A program made the position numbers and the translations under genes. This document shows positions 41,663-50,615 of a DNA stretch of 64,000 nucleotides, piece by piece. The notes below the pieces were generated by a model that saw nothing but the letters and a program-made list of their open reading frames with translations, did no database searches and was not told the DNA's origin. Source of the DNA: Streptomyces megasporus. Its GTDB lineage: Bacteria; Actinomycetota; Actinomycetes; Streptomycetales; Streptomycetaceae. How positions within the stretch are numbered: the first letter of the stretch is position 1; every line of letters begins with the position of its first letter. Where the stretch lies: assembly GCF_000718985.1 (NCBI RefSeq), contig NZ_JODL01000003.1, positions 208,819 through 272,818 on the forward strand, read 5' to 3'.

Positions 41663-41693
41663 CGGACCGCCGCGGCAGCGCACCGCGGCGGGG
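41655..41693. terminator. hairpin terminator after the binding-protein gene
   Basis: CCCCGCCGCGG (41655-41665) pairs exactly with CCGCGGCGGGG (41683-41693) around a 17-base loop that is itself GC-rich. It should end the permease-to-binding-protein transcript before the secreted-enzyme genes. Confidence 0.7.
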
Positions 41694-41783
41694 CGCACCC
41701 GCCCCGCCGCACCCGCCTCCACCTCCACATCCCACACACGCACGCCCGACCCACACCCGGTACCCGAACCGAGGGGGTATCCC

Positions 41784-42629
41784 GTGCCCGTCACCCGCCG
41801 CCACGCGGCTGCGGCGCTCGCCGCGCTCCCGCTCGCCCTGACCGGCGCCCACACCGCGCTCGCCCACGGACCCGAACGATCCGGACAACCCGAACGACCC
41901 GGCCGTGGAGGCACCGTGTACATCGCCGGAGACTCCACCGCCGCCCCCAAGACCGCCGACGCCGCACCCGAGACCGGCTGGGGCATGGCCCTGCCGCTCT
42001 TCCTGCACCGCGCCCGGACGGTCGCCAACCACGCGGTCAACGGCCGCAGCTCCAAGAGCTTCCACGACGAGGGCCGACTGACCCCGATCCTGGAGGCCAT
42101 CGGACCGGGCGACCTGCTGCTCGTCCAGTTCGGCCACAACGACGAGAAGACCGACGACCCGACCCGCGGCACCCACCCCCACACCACCTACCGGCAGTAC
42201 CTGCGCCGCTACCTCGACGGCGCCCGCGCACGCGGCGCCCGCCCCGTCCTGCTCACCCCCGTCGAAAGACGCCGCTTCGACGCGGACGGACACGCCAGAC
42301 CCACCCACGGGGAGTACCCCGAGGCGATGCGCGCCCTCGCCGCCGCCGAGAACGTGCCGCTGATCGACATCCAGGCCACGAGCCTCGCCGCATGGAACCG
42401 CCTGGGCCCGGACGGAACCCTGAGGATCTTCCTCCACCTCGCCCCCGGCGAACACCCGAACCACCCCGACGGCAAACAGGACAACACGCACTTCCGGCCC
42501 CACGGCGCCATCGAGGTGGCCCGCATGGTCGCCCGCGGCCTGAAGGAGTCGAGGCTGCTGCCGCCCGGCACCGTCCGACGGCTGGACGACACCGTCCCGG
42601 AGAGCGCGATCACCTGGCCGGCCGGCTGA
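41784..42629 (+). CDS. secreted rhamnogalacturonan acetylesterase (SGNH/CE12 type)
   Basis: A 281-residue exported esterase that removes acetyl groups from rhamnogalacturonan. The signal peptide is about 1-27 (LAALPLALTGAHTALAHG). Catalytic serine S51 in YIAGDSTAAPKT, oxyanion blocks NHAVNGRSSKSF and VQFGHNDEKTDDP, and catalytic D233-x-x-H236 in KQDNTHFRPHGA, as in the family. GTG at 41784 has GAGGGGG upstream. It is the first of three secreted pectin enzymes. Confidence 0.92.
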   Translation: MPVTRRHAAAALAALPLALTGAHTALAHGPERSGQPERPGRGGTVYIAGDSTAAPKTADAAPETGWGMALPLFLHRARTVANHAVNGRSSKSFHDEGRLTPILEAIGPGDLLLVQFGHNDEKTDDPTRGTHPHTTYRQYLRRYLDGARARGARPVLLTPVERRRFDADGHARPTHGEYPEAMRALAAAENVPLIDIQATSLAAWNRLGPDGTLRIFLHLAPGEHPNHPDGKQDNTHFRPHGAIEVARMVARGLKESRLLPPGTVRRLDDTVPESAITWPAG

Positions 42630-42699
42630 CACCCCGCCACACCGGACACCCCCCACCCACCACCCAACCCCCTCCCCGACATCCTCCGAAGGAGCCACA

Positions 42700-44058
42700 G
42701 TGAGAAGAAAAGTGTGCCAAGCACGTATCGCGGTACTGGCCGGATGCGCCTCGCTCGCCCTGGCGACCCTCACCGTCCCCGCCCAGGCCGCCCCGCGCTC
42801 CGGCGGCGACGTGGCCCGCGCCGTCCTCCCCACGGGGGACGGCTGGGCCTCGACCGAGGGCGGCACCACCGGCGGCGCGGCGGCCGACGCCGACCACGTC
42901 TTCACCGTCACCAACCGTGCCGAGTTGGCCGCGGCACTGAACAACGGCGACGACACCCCGAAGATCATCAAGATCAAGGGCACGATCCACGGCAACGCCG
43001 ACGACCGGGGCAACCCGCTCACCTGCGAGGACTACCAGCGCGACGGCTACACCCTGGAGAAGTACCTCGCGGCGTACGACCCCGCCACCTGGGGGAAGGC
43101 CGAGCCCTCGGGCCCGATGGAGGACGCCCGGGCCGCCTCCGCCGCCGAGCAGAACAAGCGCGTCAAGCTCGCCGTCGGCTCGAACACCACCCTGATCGGC
43201 GTGGGCGACGACGCCACCGTCCTCGGCCTCAGCCTCCAGATCCGGGGCGTGGAGAACGTCATCGTCCGCAACATCACCTTCGAGGACACCTACGACTGCT
43301 TCCCGCAGTGGGACCCCACCGACGGGGAGAACGGCGCCTGGAACTCCGAGTACGACAACGTCGTGGTGTACGGCTCCCGCCACGTCTGGCTCGACCACAA
43401 CACCTTCACCGACGGCCGCCGTCCCGACAGCGCCCAACCCCACTACTTCGGGCAGCTCTTCCAGCAGCACGACGGGCTGCTGGACATCGTGCGCGGCGCG
43501 GACCTGGTGACGGTGAGCTGGAACGTCTTCACCGAGCACGACAAGACCATCCTGATCGGCAACAGCGACAGCGCCACGGCCGACGACCGGGGCAAGCTGC
43601 GCGTCACCTTCCACCACAACCTCTTCGAGGACGTCAACGAGCGCGCCCCGCGCGTGCGCTTCGGCAAGGTGGACGTCTACAACAACCACTTCAAGCAGAA
43701 CGCCGACGCCAAGTACGGCTACACCTGGGGCATCGGCAAGGAGGCCGCGCTCGTCGCCGAGCACAACGCCTTCACCCTCCACAAGGGCATCGCCCCGGCG
43801 GACACCATCCGCCAGTGGACCCCCGGCACCTCCATGACCGAGCGGAACAACCGGGTCAACGGCCGGTACGTGGACCTGCTGGCCGCCCACAACACCGCCA
43901 ACCCCGACAGACTCCTGGGCGACGACGCCGGCTGGACCCCCGTCCTGCGTCCCCACGTCCACCACCCCCTGGCCGTCCCGCATCTGGTGGACCGGCACGC
44001 CGGCGCCGGAAAATTGGAGGTCAAGGGCGGGGACAAGGGCGGGAAGGGGCGGAAGTGA
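42700..44058 (+). CDS. secreted pectate lyase (PL1)
   Basis: A 452-residue exported polysaccharide lyase that cuts polygalacturonate by beta-elimination with calcium. The signal peptide is about 1-30 (VLAGCASLALATLTVPAQAA). The parallel beta-helix carries NVIVRNITFEDTYDCFPQWD (calcium-site aspartates), SRHVWLDHNTFTDG (vWiDH motif) and NERAPRVRFGKVDVYNNHF (catalytic arginine RxPxxR). A Lys/Gly-rich tail ends the protein. The GTG at 42700 has AAGGAG upstream, and the stop overlaps the pectinesterase start by four bases. Confidence 0.95.
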   Translation: MRRKVCQARIAVLAGCASLALATLTVPAQAAPRSGGDVARAVLPTGDGWASTEGGTTGGAAADADHVFTVTNRAELAAALNNGDDTPKIIKIKGTIHGNADDRGNPLTCEDYQRDGYTLEKYLAAYDPATWGKAEPSGPMEDARAASAAEQNKRVKLAVGSNTTLIGVGDDATVLGLSLQIRGVENVIVRNITFEDTYDCFPQWDPTDGENGAWNSEYDNVVVYGSRHVWLDHNTFTDGRRPDSAQPHYFGQLFQQHDGLLDIVRGADLVTVSWNVFTEHDKTILIGNSDSATADDRGKLRVTFHHNLFEDVNERAPRVRFGKVDVYNNHFKQNADAKYGYTWGIGKEAALVAEHNAFTLHKGIAPADTIRQWTPGTSMTERNNRVNGRYVDLLAAHNTANPDRLLGDDAGWTPVLRPHVHHPLAVPHLVDRHAGAGKLEVKGGDKGGKGRK

Positions 44059-45143
44059 GCGCCACCCGCCGCGGCGCCCTCCTGGTCGGGGCGGGCGCCG
44101 CCCTCTCCCTGACCCCGGCGGGCCGGGCCCACGCGGGAACCACCGGCCGCGCGGGCCGGACGAAGGGGACCCGACTGACCGTCGCGAGGGACGGCGGCGG
44201 CGACTTCACCACCGTGCAGGCCGCCGTCGACGCCACGCCCGACCGCCCCGAGGTGCCCTGGACCGTCGTCCTGGCCCCCGGTGTGTACCGCGGGACGGTG
44301 CACATCCCGGAGACCAAGACCGGACTGACCCTGCTGGGCGGCACGGGCGACCCGCGCGACACCGTGATCGTTTACGACAACGCCGCGGGCACGCCGAAGC
44401 CGGACGGCTCCGGCACCTACGGGACCTCCGGCAGCGCCACGGTCACCGCCCGACCCGACGGGTTCACCGCTCGGCGGATCACCTTCGCCAACGACTGGCT
44501 CCGCGCCGACCACCCGGAGATCACCGGCGGCACCCAGGCGGTGGCGATCAAGGTGATGGGCGACCGCTCGTTCTTCGACCGCTGTCGCTTCCTCGGTCAC
44601 CAGGACACCCTCTACACCGACACCCGCGACGCCTCCCTCACCGCCCGGCAGTTCTTCCACCGCTGCCATGTGGAGGGGGACGTGGACTTCGTGTTCGGGC
44701 GGGCCACCGCCGTCCTGAGCGGCTGCGAACTGCGCACTCTCGACCGGGGTGTGGACTTCCGTCCCCAGGGGTTCGTCTTCGCCCCGTCGACGGCGGCCGG
44801 CACCCGGTACGGCATCCTCGCCCACCGCTGCCGCTTCACCACCACCGCCCCGGCGGGCGCGTACAAGCTGGCCCGACCCTGGGTGCCCGGCGGCGACCCG
44901 ACCGCCCGTCCGCGTCTGGTGGTGCGCGACAGCGTGATCGGCGCCGGCATCGACGCCGGGGAACCGTACGCGAACATGCGCGAGCAGTACCCCTGGCAGG
45001 GCTTCTTCTTCCGGGAGCACGCCAACCGCGGTCCCGGAGCGGTCGTCGGCGATCCCGCGAACCGTCCGCGGCTGACCGCGGCCGAGGTCGTCGAGCACAC
45101 CCCGGACCGCTACCTCGGCGACTGGCGTCCCGCCGTCTCCTGA
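44055..45143 (+). CDS. secreted pectinesterase (CE8)
   Basis: A 362-residue exported enzyme that de-methylates pectin, making pectate for the lyase encoded just before it. A Tat-like signal, SATRRGALLVGAGAALSL, leads. The beta-helix has GGTQAVAIKVMGDRSFFD, catalytic D184 in GHQDTLYTD and D211 in GDVDFVFGRAT, and the arginine in KLARPWVPGG. GTG overlaps the lyase stop (GTGA), so the two enzymes are made together. It is followed by a 16-bp-stem terminator. Confidence 0.95.
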   Translation: MSATRRGALLVGAGAALSLTPAGRAHAGTTGRAGRTKGTRLTVARDGGGDFTTVQAAVDATPDRPEVPWTVVLAPGVYRGTVHIPETKTGLTLLGGTGDPRDTVIVYDNAAGTPKPDGSGTYGTSGSATVTARPDGFTARRITFANDWLRADHPEITGGTQAVAIKVMGDRSFFDRCRFLGHQDTLYTDTRDASLTARQFFHRCHVEGDVDFVFGRATAVLSGCELRTLDRGVDFRPQGFVFAPSTAAGTRYGILAHRCRFTTTAPAGAYKLARPWVPGGDPTARPRLVVRDSVIGAGIDAGEPYANMREQYPWQGFFFREHANRGPGAVVGDPANRPRLTAAEVVEHTPDRYLGDWRPAVS

Positions 45144-45158
45144 CGGACACCGATGAGA

Positions 45159-45194
45159 CCCGAGCCCGCCCGGCCCGCGCCGGGCGGGCTCGGG
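45159..45194. terminator. perfect 16-bp hairpin terminator
   Basis: CCCGAGCCCGCCCGGC (45159-45174) pairs exactly with 45179-45194 around CCGC, 16 bases after the pectinesterase stop. It marks the right end of the pectin locus. Confidence 0.92.
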
Positions 45195-45367
45195 CGTTCG
45201 CGCGCCCTGCTCGCGCTCTCCGCGCTTCTCCGTGCGCGCCCACGCCTCCCCGGTGGGGTGGGGAAGCCCTTTCCGCGCCACGCGGTCCGTTGGAAGGGTC
45301 CGACCGGGGGACCCGACGGATGGGCACAATCGCCCCCGCAGCGCCGTCCGCATCACCGAGGAGCGTC

Positions 45368-46789
45368 ATGTCCGCACCACCCGTCCCCCCGGTTCTCGAC
45401 CGGTTCTTCAAGATCAGCGAGCGAGGGTCCACCGTCGGCCGGGAAGTGCGCGGCGGTATCACCACGTTCTTCGCCATGGCCTACATCCTGGTGCTGAACC
45501 CCATCGTTCTGGGCGGCGCCGAGGACAAGTTCGGTCACCAGCTCTCCGCCGCCCAACTCGTCACCGTCACCGCGCTGGTGGCCGCGGTGATGACCGTGCT
45601 GATGGGGCTGACGGCCAACATTCCGTTGGCGCTCGCCGCCGGGCTGGGCATCAACGCGCTGGTGGCCTACCAGATCGCGCCCACCATGAGCTGGGCCGAC
45701 GCGATGGGTCTGGTGGTGCTCTCCGGCATCGTGGTCTGCGTCCTGGTCGTCACCGGTGTGCGCGAGGCGATCATGTACGCCGTCCCCCGGCAGATGAAGC
45801 AGGCCATCAGCGTCGGCATCGGTCTGTTCATCGCCTTCGTCGGCTTCGTCGACGCGGGCTTCGCCACCCGGGTCCCCGGGGAGACCGGTTCGGTGCCCGT
45901 CCAGCTCGGCGACGACGGCACCCTCTCGGGCTGGCCGGTGTTCGTCTTCTGCCTGGGGGTGCTGCTGACGGTGGCCCTGCTGTCCCGCGGGGTGAACGGC
46001 GCCATCCTCGTCGGGATCGTGGTGATGACGGTGGTCGCGATCGTCGTCAACGAGATCGCCGACATCGCCCCCGAGCGGTGGGGGTTGACGGTGCCGGCCA
46101 TTCCCGACGACGTGGTGGCGTTCCCCGATTTCGGCCTGGTGGGGGAGTTCAGCCTGCTCGGGGCGGTCGAGCAGGTCGGCGTGTTGACCGTGGTGCTGCT
46201 GGTCTTCACGCTCTTCCTGACCGACTTCTTCGACACCATGGGCACGGCGGTCGGCGTCAGCAGCGAGGCCGGACTGCTGGACGAGCGGGGCCGGGTGCCG
46301 CACCTGGGCCGGCTGCTGTTCGTCGACGGCCTCGCCGCGGTCGCGGGCGGAGCGGCGTCCGCCTCCTCCAACACCAGCTTCGTGGAGTCCGCCGCCGGGG
46401 TGGGCGAGGGCGCCCGCACGGGGTTGGCCAACGTCGTCACCGGCACCCTGTTCGCCCTGGCCCTCTTCCTCACCCCGTTGGCCACGATCGTCCCCGCCCA
46501 GGCCGCCGCCCCGGCCCTGGTCGCGGTCGGCTTCATGCTGATGGCCCAGGTGCGGAGCATCGACTGGACGCACATCGAGATCGCCGTCCCGGCCTTCCTC
46601 ACCATCGTCGTGATGCCCTTCACGTACTCCATCACCAACGGCATCGGCGCGGGTTTCATCGCGTACGTGGTGCTCAAGACCGTCGTGGGCAAGGCGCGCG
46701 AGGTGCCGCCGCTGTTGTGGGCGGTGGCCGGGCTGTTCGTGGTCTACTTCGCCATCGACCCGATCGAACAGCTCTTGGGGGTGAGCTGA
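45368..46789 (+). CDS. AzgA-type NCS2 purine permease
   Basis: A 473-residue transporter with about 12 membrane helices, probably a guanine/hypoxanthine/adenine-proton symporter. Family marks: REVRGGITTFFAMAYILVLN, AAGLGINALVAYQI, LFLTDFFDTMGTAVGVSSEA and SASSNTSFVESAAGVGEGAR, which is the AzgA-subgroup signature. GAGGAG is 5 bases before the ATG at 45368. It stands alone between the pectin locus and the AhpD-like gene. Confidence 0.92.
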   Translation: MSAPPVPPVLDRFFKISERGSTVGREVRGGITTFFAMAYILVLNPIVLGGAEDKFGHQLSAAQLVTVTALVAAVMTVLMGLTANIPLALAAGLGINALVAYQIAPTMSWADAMGLVVLSGIVVCVLVVTGVREAIMYAVPRQMKQAISVGIGLFIAFVGFVDAGFATRVPGETGSVPVQLGDDGTLSGWPVFVFCLGVLLTVALLSRGVNGAILVGIVVMTVVAIVVNEIADIAPERWGLTVPAIPDDVVAFPDFGLVGEFSLLGAVEQVGVLTVVLLVFTLFLTDFFDTMGTAVGVSSEAGLLDERGRVPHLGRLLFVDGLAAVAGGAASASSNTSFVESAAGVGEGARTGLANVVTGTLFALALFLTPLATIVPAQAAAPALVAVGFMLMAQVRSIDWTHIEIAVPAFLTIVVMPFTYSITNGIGAGFIAYVVLKTVVGKAREVPPLLWAVAGLFVVYFAIDPIEQLLGVS

Positions 46790-46897
46790 CGCGGGCCTGG
46801 ACGTGCCCCGCGGGTCTCGGGGCCGGCGGATGTCACGGAACGCGGGCCGCGATCCGTCCCATGGGTGTCAGGGAAACGACACACTCAGGAGGCACAC

Positions 46898-47518
46898 ATG
46901 GCCCGCATCTCCCTCGACCCGCCCCGCAACCCGGTGGTGCGCGTCGCCCGGTGGTACTCGCGCCGTCGGTACGGTCGGACGATGGAGCCGCTGATGGCGA
47001 TGGGGCACCATCCGCGGGCGCTGCTCACCGGAAGCCTCTTCGAGTTGGGGGTCGCGAGGTGGAAGGCCCTCGACCCGGGCCTGAAGCACCTCGCCGTGAT
47101 GGTGTCCGCGGCCCGCATCGGCTGCTCGTGGTGTCTGGACTTCGGCCACTGGGAGGCGCGGGAGCTCGGGCTGCCGATGGAGAAGGTCCGGTACGCGCCC
47201 GTCTGGCGGGAGCACCGCGACCTCTTCTCCGACCTGGAGCAGCGGGTGATGGAGTACGCCGAGGCGATGACCGAGACCGAGCCCGCGGTCACCGACGAGA
47301 TGGCGAGCGGGCTGGTCCGTCGGTTGGGTGAGAAGGCGTTCGTGGAGTTGACGATGATGGTCGCCGTGGAGAACCTGCGGTCGCGGATCAACAGCGCCTT
47401 CGGGCTGGTCGGGCAGGGGTTCTCGGACGAGTGCGAGGTGCCGCCCCTGCCGTCCGCCCGTCCGCCGGCCGGTCCGGGGGCTCAGCCGGGGCCGGGGGTG
47501 ACGAAGCCGCTCTCGTAG
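46898..47518 (+). CDS. carboxymuconolactone decarboxylase/AhpD-like protein
   Basis: A 206-residue helical protein of the CMD/AhpD family. The redox or catalytic motif is C-x-x-C in ARIGCSWCLDFGHWEARELG, which resembles AhpD peroxidase-type proteins (CxxC...H). The cellular role is unknown; antioxidant functions are common in the family. AGGAGG stands before the ATG at 46898. Its last 37 bases overlap the end of the convergent response-regulator gene. Confidence 0.85.
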   Translation: MARISLDPPRNPVVRVARWYSRRRYGRTMEPLMAMGHHPRALLTGSLFELGVARWKALDPGLKHLAVMVSAARIGCSWCLDFGHWEARELGLPMEKVRYAPVWREHRDLFSDLEQRVMEYAEAMTETEPAVTDEMASGLVRRLGEKAFVELTMMVAVENLRSRINSAFGLVGQGFSDECEVPPLPSARPPAGPGAQPGPGVTKPLS

Positions 47519-48165
47519 GCGGTGACGACCGCCTGGGTGCGGTCGCGGGCGCCGAGCTTGGCGAGGACGGCGGCCACGTGGCTCTTGACCGTGGCCGCCC
47601 CCACCGCCATCCGGTCGGCGATCTCGGCGTTCGACAGGCCGCGCGCCATCAGGCGCAGCACCTCCGCCTCCCGTCCGGTCAGCCGCGTCGCCGGTCCCCG
47701 CTCGTCGTGGGCCGGGGCGCGGCGGGCGGCCAGGGAGCGCACGGCGGCGGGGAAGAGGAGGCTGTCGCCGCGGGCCACCAGCCGTACGGCCGCCACCAGT
47801 TCCTCGGCGGCGGACCGCTTGAGGAGGAAGCCGGCGGTGCCCGCCCGCAGCGCGTCCCAGACGTGGGAGTCGTTCTCGAAGGTCGTCACCACGACGATCC
47901 GCGGGGCCTCGTCCCCCATCGTCTCCAGCAGCAGTTCGGTGGCGCGGATGCCGTCCACCTCGGGCATCCGCACGTCCATCAGGACGACGTCCGGGCGCCG
48001 GGCGCGCACGACCGAGACCGCCTCGGCGCCCGTCGCGGCCTCGCCGACGACCTCCATGTCGGCCTGGGCGCCGAGGATGACCCGCAGCGCGGTGCGCACC
48101 AGCATCTCGTCGTCGGCCAGGACGATCCGCAGCGGCCGGTCCGCCCCGTCCTCCGGTCCGTTCAC
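47482..48165 (-). CDS. NarL/FixJ-family response regulator
   Basis: A 227-residue two-component regulator. The receiver domain (about 12-130) has the acidic pair D18-D19 and phosphoacceptor D64 in DVVLMDVRMPEVDG. The LuxR-type helix-turn-helix is TGREAEVLRLMARGLSNAEI, then GAATVKSHVAAVLAKLGARD. The start is GTG at 48165, overlapping the kinase stop by four bases, so the pair is translated together. Its target genes are not evident; the coupled membrane protein is one candidate. Confidence 0.93.
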   Translation of the reverse strand: MNGPEDGADRPLRIVLADDEMLVRTALRVILGAQADMEVVGEAATGAEAVSVVRARRPDVVLMDVRMPEVDGIRATELLLETMGDEAPRIVVVTTFENDSHVWDALRAGTAGFLLKRSAAEELVAAVRLVARGDSLLFPAAVRSLAARRAPAHDERGPATRLTGREAEVLRLMARGLSNAEIADRMAVGAATVKSHVAAVLAKLGARDRTQAVVTAYESGFVTPGPG

Positions 48166-49469
48166 CGGTCGCCTCGCAGGGGGAGGCGGACGGTCAGTCG
48201 CCAGCGGCCGTCGCGCAGACCGGCCTCGGCCGAGCCGCCCAGTGCCGCGGCCCGTTCCGCCGTTCCGCGCAGTCCCGCGCCGCCGCCGGGTCGGGGGCGG
48301 CGCGGGCGGCGTTCGGCACGCACCGGGTTCTCCACGGTGATCACCAACTCCCTGGGATCGTCTCTGCCATCGGGATCGTCACTGTCGCCGGGGTCGCCGG
48401 GGTCGCCGGGCGCGAGGGACACGGCGACGGGCTCCCGGCCCGCGTGCCGCAGCGCGTTGGTCAGGCCCTCCTGGACGATGCGGTACGCCTCTCGGGAGAC
48501 CGTCTCGGGCAGGGCGTCGAGGAGTTCCCGTCGCGGCCCGGGGAAGTCGAGGGTGACCGGGACGCCGCCGGCGCGGGTGCGTTCCAGCAGGTCGTCGAGG
48601 TCCGCCAGGGTCGGCCCGGCGGGCGCGCGGGAGAGGTCCTCGCCGTGTTCCTCGCCGTCGCGGAGCACCCCCAGCACGGCGTCGAGTTCGCCGGTGGTGC
48701 GTCGGGCGGTCTCCTCGATCGCGGTCAGGGCCCGACGGACGAACGCCGGGTCGGAGTCGAGCACGGTGCGGGCCGCGCCCGCCTGGAGGGCCACGGCGCT
48801 CAGCGCGTGGCCGACGGAGTCGTGCAGCTCGCGGGCGAGCCGGTTGCGGGCGGCGAGGGCGGCGGCCCGGGCCTCGGCGGCGGCCAGTCGGTCGGCGGGG
48901 GTGGGTCCCAGCAGGGCCGGGGCGCAGCGGGCCAGCAGGGCGCCGGCCGCCCAGGCCGTCGTCACCAGGGCGGCGAGCAGGGCGAGTCCGACGATCGGAG
49001 CCGCCCACGGCGGGACGTCGAGCGAGTACCGGTGTCCGTCCGTCTCCCGCGACCGTGCGGAGAACGGCAGCGCCACCAGCACCACCGCCGCGGGCGGGAC
49101 GGCCAGCGTCGCGCCGCTGACCAGTGCGCCCAGGCCGACGTGGAGGGTGGACCAGGCCGCCGTGCGCCGGCGGGCCGCCCAGGAGTCGGCCGGCGCGGTG
49201 ACCGGCTCCTGGCCCGGCACCTGGCACAGCGCCCGGGCGCAGGCGCCCTGCACCGTCCGCACCAGGGGGAAGAGGGCGGTGACGGCGACGGCCGGCAGGG
49301 AGAGTCCGTAGGCCGCGAACTGCCAACCGAGGTGGCGGAAGGGGTCGGCGTCGGGCACGGTCACGCTCAACACGACCGTCGTCAGCAGGAAGTAGGGCAT
49401 CAGCAGCGCGCCGCCCAGCAGCAGGTGGACCCAGCGCAGCCGCAGCCGTCGCACGGCCTCCCCGCCCAT
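48162..49469 (-). CDS. sensor histidine kinase (HisKA_3 type)
   Basis: A 435-residue membrane kinase with four to five hydrophobic segments in the first 190 residues and no large external domain. The phosphorylated histidine is in ARELHDSVGHALSAVALQAG (about residue 215). The ATPase part is shortened, with EGLTNALRHAGREP and GGAGLRGTAERAAALGG. A repetitive acidic insert (PGDPGDPGDSDDPDGRDD) lies in the ATPase domain, from 9-bp repeats in the DNA. ATG 49469 follows GGAGGTGA. It begins 5 bases after the stop of the upstream membrane protein. Confidence 0.92.
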   Translation of the reverse strand: MGGEAVRRLRLRWVHLLLGGALLMPYFLLTTVVLSVTVPDADPFRHLGWQFAAYGLSLPAVAVTALFPLVRTVQGACARALCQVPGQEPVTAPADSWAARRRTAAWSTLHVGLGALVSGATLAVPPAAVVLVALPFSARSRETDGHRYSLDVPPWAAPIVGLALLAALVTTAWAAGALLARCAPALLGPTPADRLAAAEARAAALAARNRLARELHDSVGHALSAVALQAGAARTVLDSDPAFVRRALTAIEETARRTTGELDAVLGVLRDGEEHGEDLSRAPAGPTLADLDDLLERTRAGGVPVTLDFPGPRRELLDALPETVSREAYRIVQEGLTNALRHAGREPVAVSLAPGDPGDPGDSDDPDGRDDPRELVITVENPVRAERRPRRPRPGGGAGLRGTAERAAALGGSAEAGLRDGRWRLTVRLPLRGDR

Positions 49470-49474
49470 CAGGT

Positions 49475-50518
49475 TCACCTCCCGGCGGCCCGTTCGGCCG
49501 ACCGCTCGGCCGACCGTTCGGCGAACAGGTGGGCTCCGACGGTGAGGACGAGGACCCCGACGACCATCTCCACAGCGTAGGCCAGCGCCATCGGCGCGGT
49601 GGTCTCCTGGGCCCGCGTCACGTGTCCCTCGTTGGCCAGGTCCGCCAGCAGCATCCAGCCGCTCCCGGCGGTCAGTGCCGCGCTTCCGGTCCAGGCCAGG
49701 GCGGTGGCCGTGCGCAACCGCACGCCTCCCGCGGCGCCCGTGCGGAAGGCGAGCAGCAGCACGCCGGCCGCCGCGGCGGCGGCGAACAGCGCGTCCATGC
49801 CCTCCGTGAGGCGGAAGACCGCGTCGCGCTGTCCGGCCTGCCCCGGGGGGAGTCCGGCCGTCGCCCCGGCCGCCCACGTCAGGTGCAGCGCCGCCGGCAC
49901 CAGGGCGAGCACGGCGGCGGCCACGGCGCCCGTCCGGCGGGCGGGGGCGGTGGGGGTGTCGGGCAGGTCCGCGAGGCGTCCGCCCAGCAGGGGGCCCCAG
50001 CGGTCGCGCACGTAGAGGGCGAACAGGGCGCCCAGGGCGAGCGCCTGGACGCCGAAGCCGGTGTAGACGAGGGTGAACACCCAGTCGTCGAGGAAGTCGG
50101 CGGACTCCCGGCCGGCGTTCCCGTCCCTCCCGCCGAGCACGCCGAGCAGCACGCTGAAGGGGAAGCCCAGGACGATGGGGGCGAGCAGTCCGGTGGCGAT
50201 CCACAGGGGCAGCAGCATCAGCCAGGCGGGCAGTCGTCTGCCCCGGGGGAGGGTCAGGGCGAGGGCGAGCGCGACGACCGCGGCGTCCATCGCGACGGTG
50301 AGGGCGTTCAGCAGGAACAGCGCCGTTTCGCCCTCCGTGGTGAGGAGTTCGCTGCCCTCGGGGATGCCGATGTGGAAGCCGGTCAGCCAGGCGGTCTTGA
50401 GCGCCAGGTAGGGCAGGCAGGCGGCGATGGCGACGGCGCGCAGCGCCCTGCGCGGGGCGGTGGTGCGGGGAGCGGCCACGGCGGTCGCCGGGGGCTCGGC
50501 GGGGTGTGTGGGTGTCAT
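49475..50518 (-). CDS. multi-pass membrane protein coupled to the two-component system
   Basis: A 347-residue protein with about nine hydrophobic helices (ALRAVAIAACLPYLALKTAW, PAWLMLLPLWIATGLLAPIV, YAVEMVVGVLVLTVGAHLF). No family is recognised. The C-terminus is a short AERSAERSAERAAGR repeat. The following kinase starts 5 bases later, so it may form part of the sensing system or be its regulated transporter. The ATG at 50518 begins MTPTHPAEPPATA; no strong ribosome binding site is visible. Confidence 0.78.
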   Translation of the reverse strand: MTPTHPAEPPATAVAAPRTTAPRRALRAVAIAACLPYLALKTAWLTGFHIGIPEGSELLTTEGETALFLLNALTVAMDAAVVALALALTLPRGRRLPAWLMLLPLWIATGLLAPIVLGFPFSVLLGVLGGRDGNAGRESADFLDDWVFTLVYTGFGVQALALGALFALYVRDRWGPLLGGRLADLPDTPTAPARRTGAVAAAVLALVPAALHLTWAAGATAGLPPGQAGQRDAVFRLTEGMDALFAAAAAAGVLLLAFRTGAAGGVRLRTATALAWTGSAALTAGSGWMLLADLANEGHVTRAQETTAPMALAYAVEMVVGVLVLTVGAHLFAERSAERSAERAAGR

Positions 50519-50615
50519 GCCTCCACGTTCCCGCCGAAAGCGTGCGGCGGGATCGTGCTCGCCGGTGAACCGTCTCCCCCGTGCGGGGGAGACGCCCTAC
50601 GACCGGCGGATGGCG

